Shown: positions 46,347-46,474 of the stretch, piece by piece
Layout of the letters: every line of letters begins with the position of its first letter
How positions within the stretch are numbered: position 1 is the first letter of the stretch
Assembly (NCBI GenBank): GCA_021733645.1
Contig: JAHREJ010000034.1
Span: forward strand, 1-46,474
DNA from: Bacillus subtilis subsp. subtilis
GTDB lineage: Bacteria; Pseudomonadota; Gammaproteobacteria; Xanthomonadales; Xanthomonadaceae
Reading direction: 5' to 3'
Length of the DNA: 46,474 nt
The notes under the pieces: generated by a model
The model's input: the letters and a program-made list of their open reading frames with translations, nothing else
Told to the model about the DNA's origin: nothing
Database searches by the model: none
Made by a program: the position numbers and the translations under genes

Positions 46347-46436
46347 GTAGAGCCGAGCCATGCTCGGCTGCACCACGTCGCGGCTGCACGCGGCTGCGGC
46401 TGCACGTTGCCGTTGCCGAGCATGGCTCGGCACTAC
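46347..46436. repeat. Inverted pair of REP elements
   Basis: The plus-strand element (46347-46370) begins GTAG with hairpin AGCCGAGC-CAT-GCTCGGCT. The minus-strand element (46414-46436) begins GTAG with hairpin TGCCGAGC-CAT-GCTCGGCA. They face each other across about 43 bases that repeat CGGCTGCACG/CGGCTGCGGCTGCACG. The layout matches the pair at 9288-9363. The remaining bases to the end of the window hold no recognised feature. Confidence 0.8.
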
Positions 46437-46474
46437 CCCGGTGGGATCAGATGCCGGATGGGATCAGGGCTTCG

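Overview
The window reads as a chromosomal segment of a high-GC gammaproteobacterium of the Xanthomonadaceae/Lysobacteraceae, most likely Stenotrophomonas. The best clues are small palindromic repeats that begin GTAG and carry a short hairpin (SMAG-type REP elements, at 8411, 9288-9363, 34790 and 46347-46436), together with the gene families and gene order. No prophage, insertion sequence, integrase, tRNA or CRISPR array was seen. Almost everything looks like vertically inherited chromosome.

Layout. The first ~410 bases are, on the minus strand, the promoter and leader region of a ribosomal RNA operon: three tandem sigma-70-like promoters and a boxA antitermination motif, with the 16S gene expected just beyond the left edge. 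A benE-type transporter follows. On the minus strand come a fused lytic transglycosylase/sugar-phosphate mutarotase and the ergothioneine genes egtB-egtD. Next are a GGDEF protein, a YchJ protein and a TSUP transporter. Positions 9375-14923 (minus) hold a three-gene SMC-like operon, jetA-jetB-jetC (MukF/MukE/MukB-like, Wadjet or MksFEB type), without the nuclease gene jetD; folE lies upstream. Positions 15781-20942 hold a marR-DUF1656-adaptor-outer membrane factor-FUSC efflux operon. A small orphan gene follows, then recC-recB-recD (minus) and divergent mlaFEDCB-mlaA (plus). The rest is metabolic and regulatory: glutathione peroxidase, a Cys-rich lipoprotein, rmuC, nfsB, a quinone-reductase-like dehydrogenase with a divergent LysR regulator, a LysE exporter, a LysR/aldo-keto reductase pair, a SUFU-domain gene coupled to a small secreted protein gene, and an amino acid permease.

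How they work together. The mla genes form a complete lipid-transport pathway with the outer-membrane lipoprotein MlaA in the same operon. RecBCD supplies double-strand break processing. The efflux operon has every part of a tripartite pump plus its own MarR repressor and a palindrome over the likely promoter. EgtB and EgtD are translationally coupled.

The most interesting points are the JetABC operon without its JetD nuclease, with a REP pair just after jetC and a terminator-like hairpin 17 bases before jetA; the transglycosylase-mutarotase fusion; a 69-residue internal duplication in RmuC; and the paired hairpins between mlaE and mlaD. All gene functions are inferred from recognisable motifs and family knowledge; no database search was possible.
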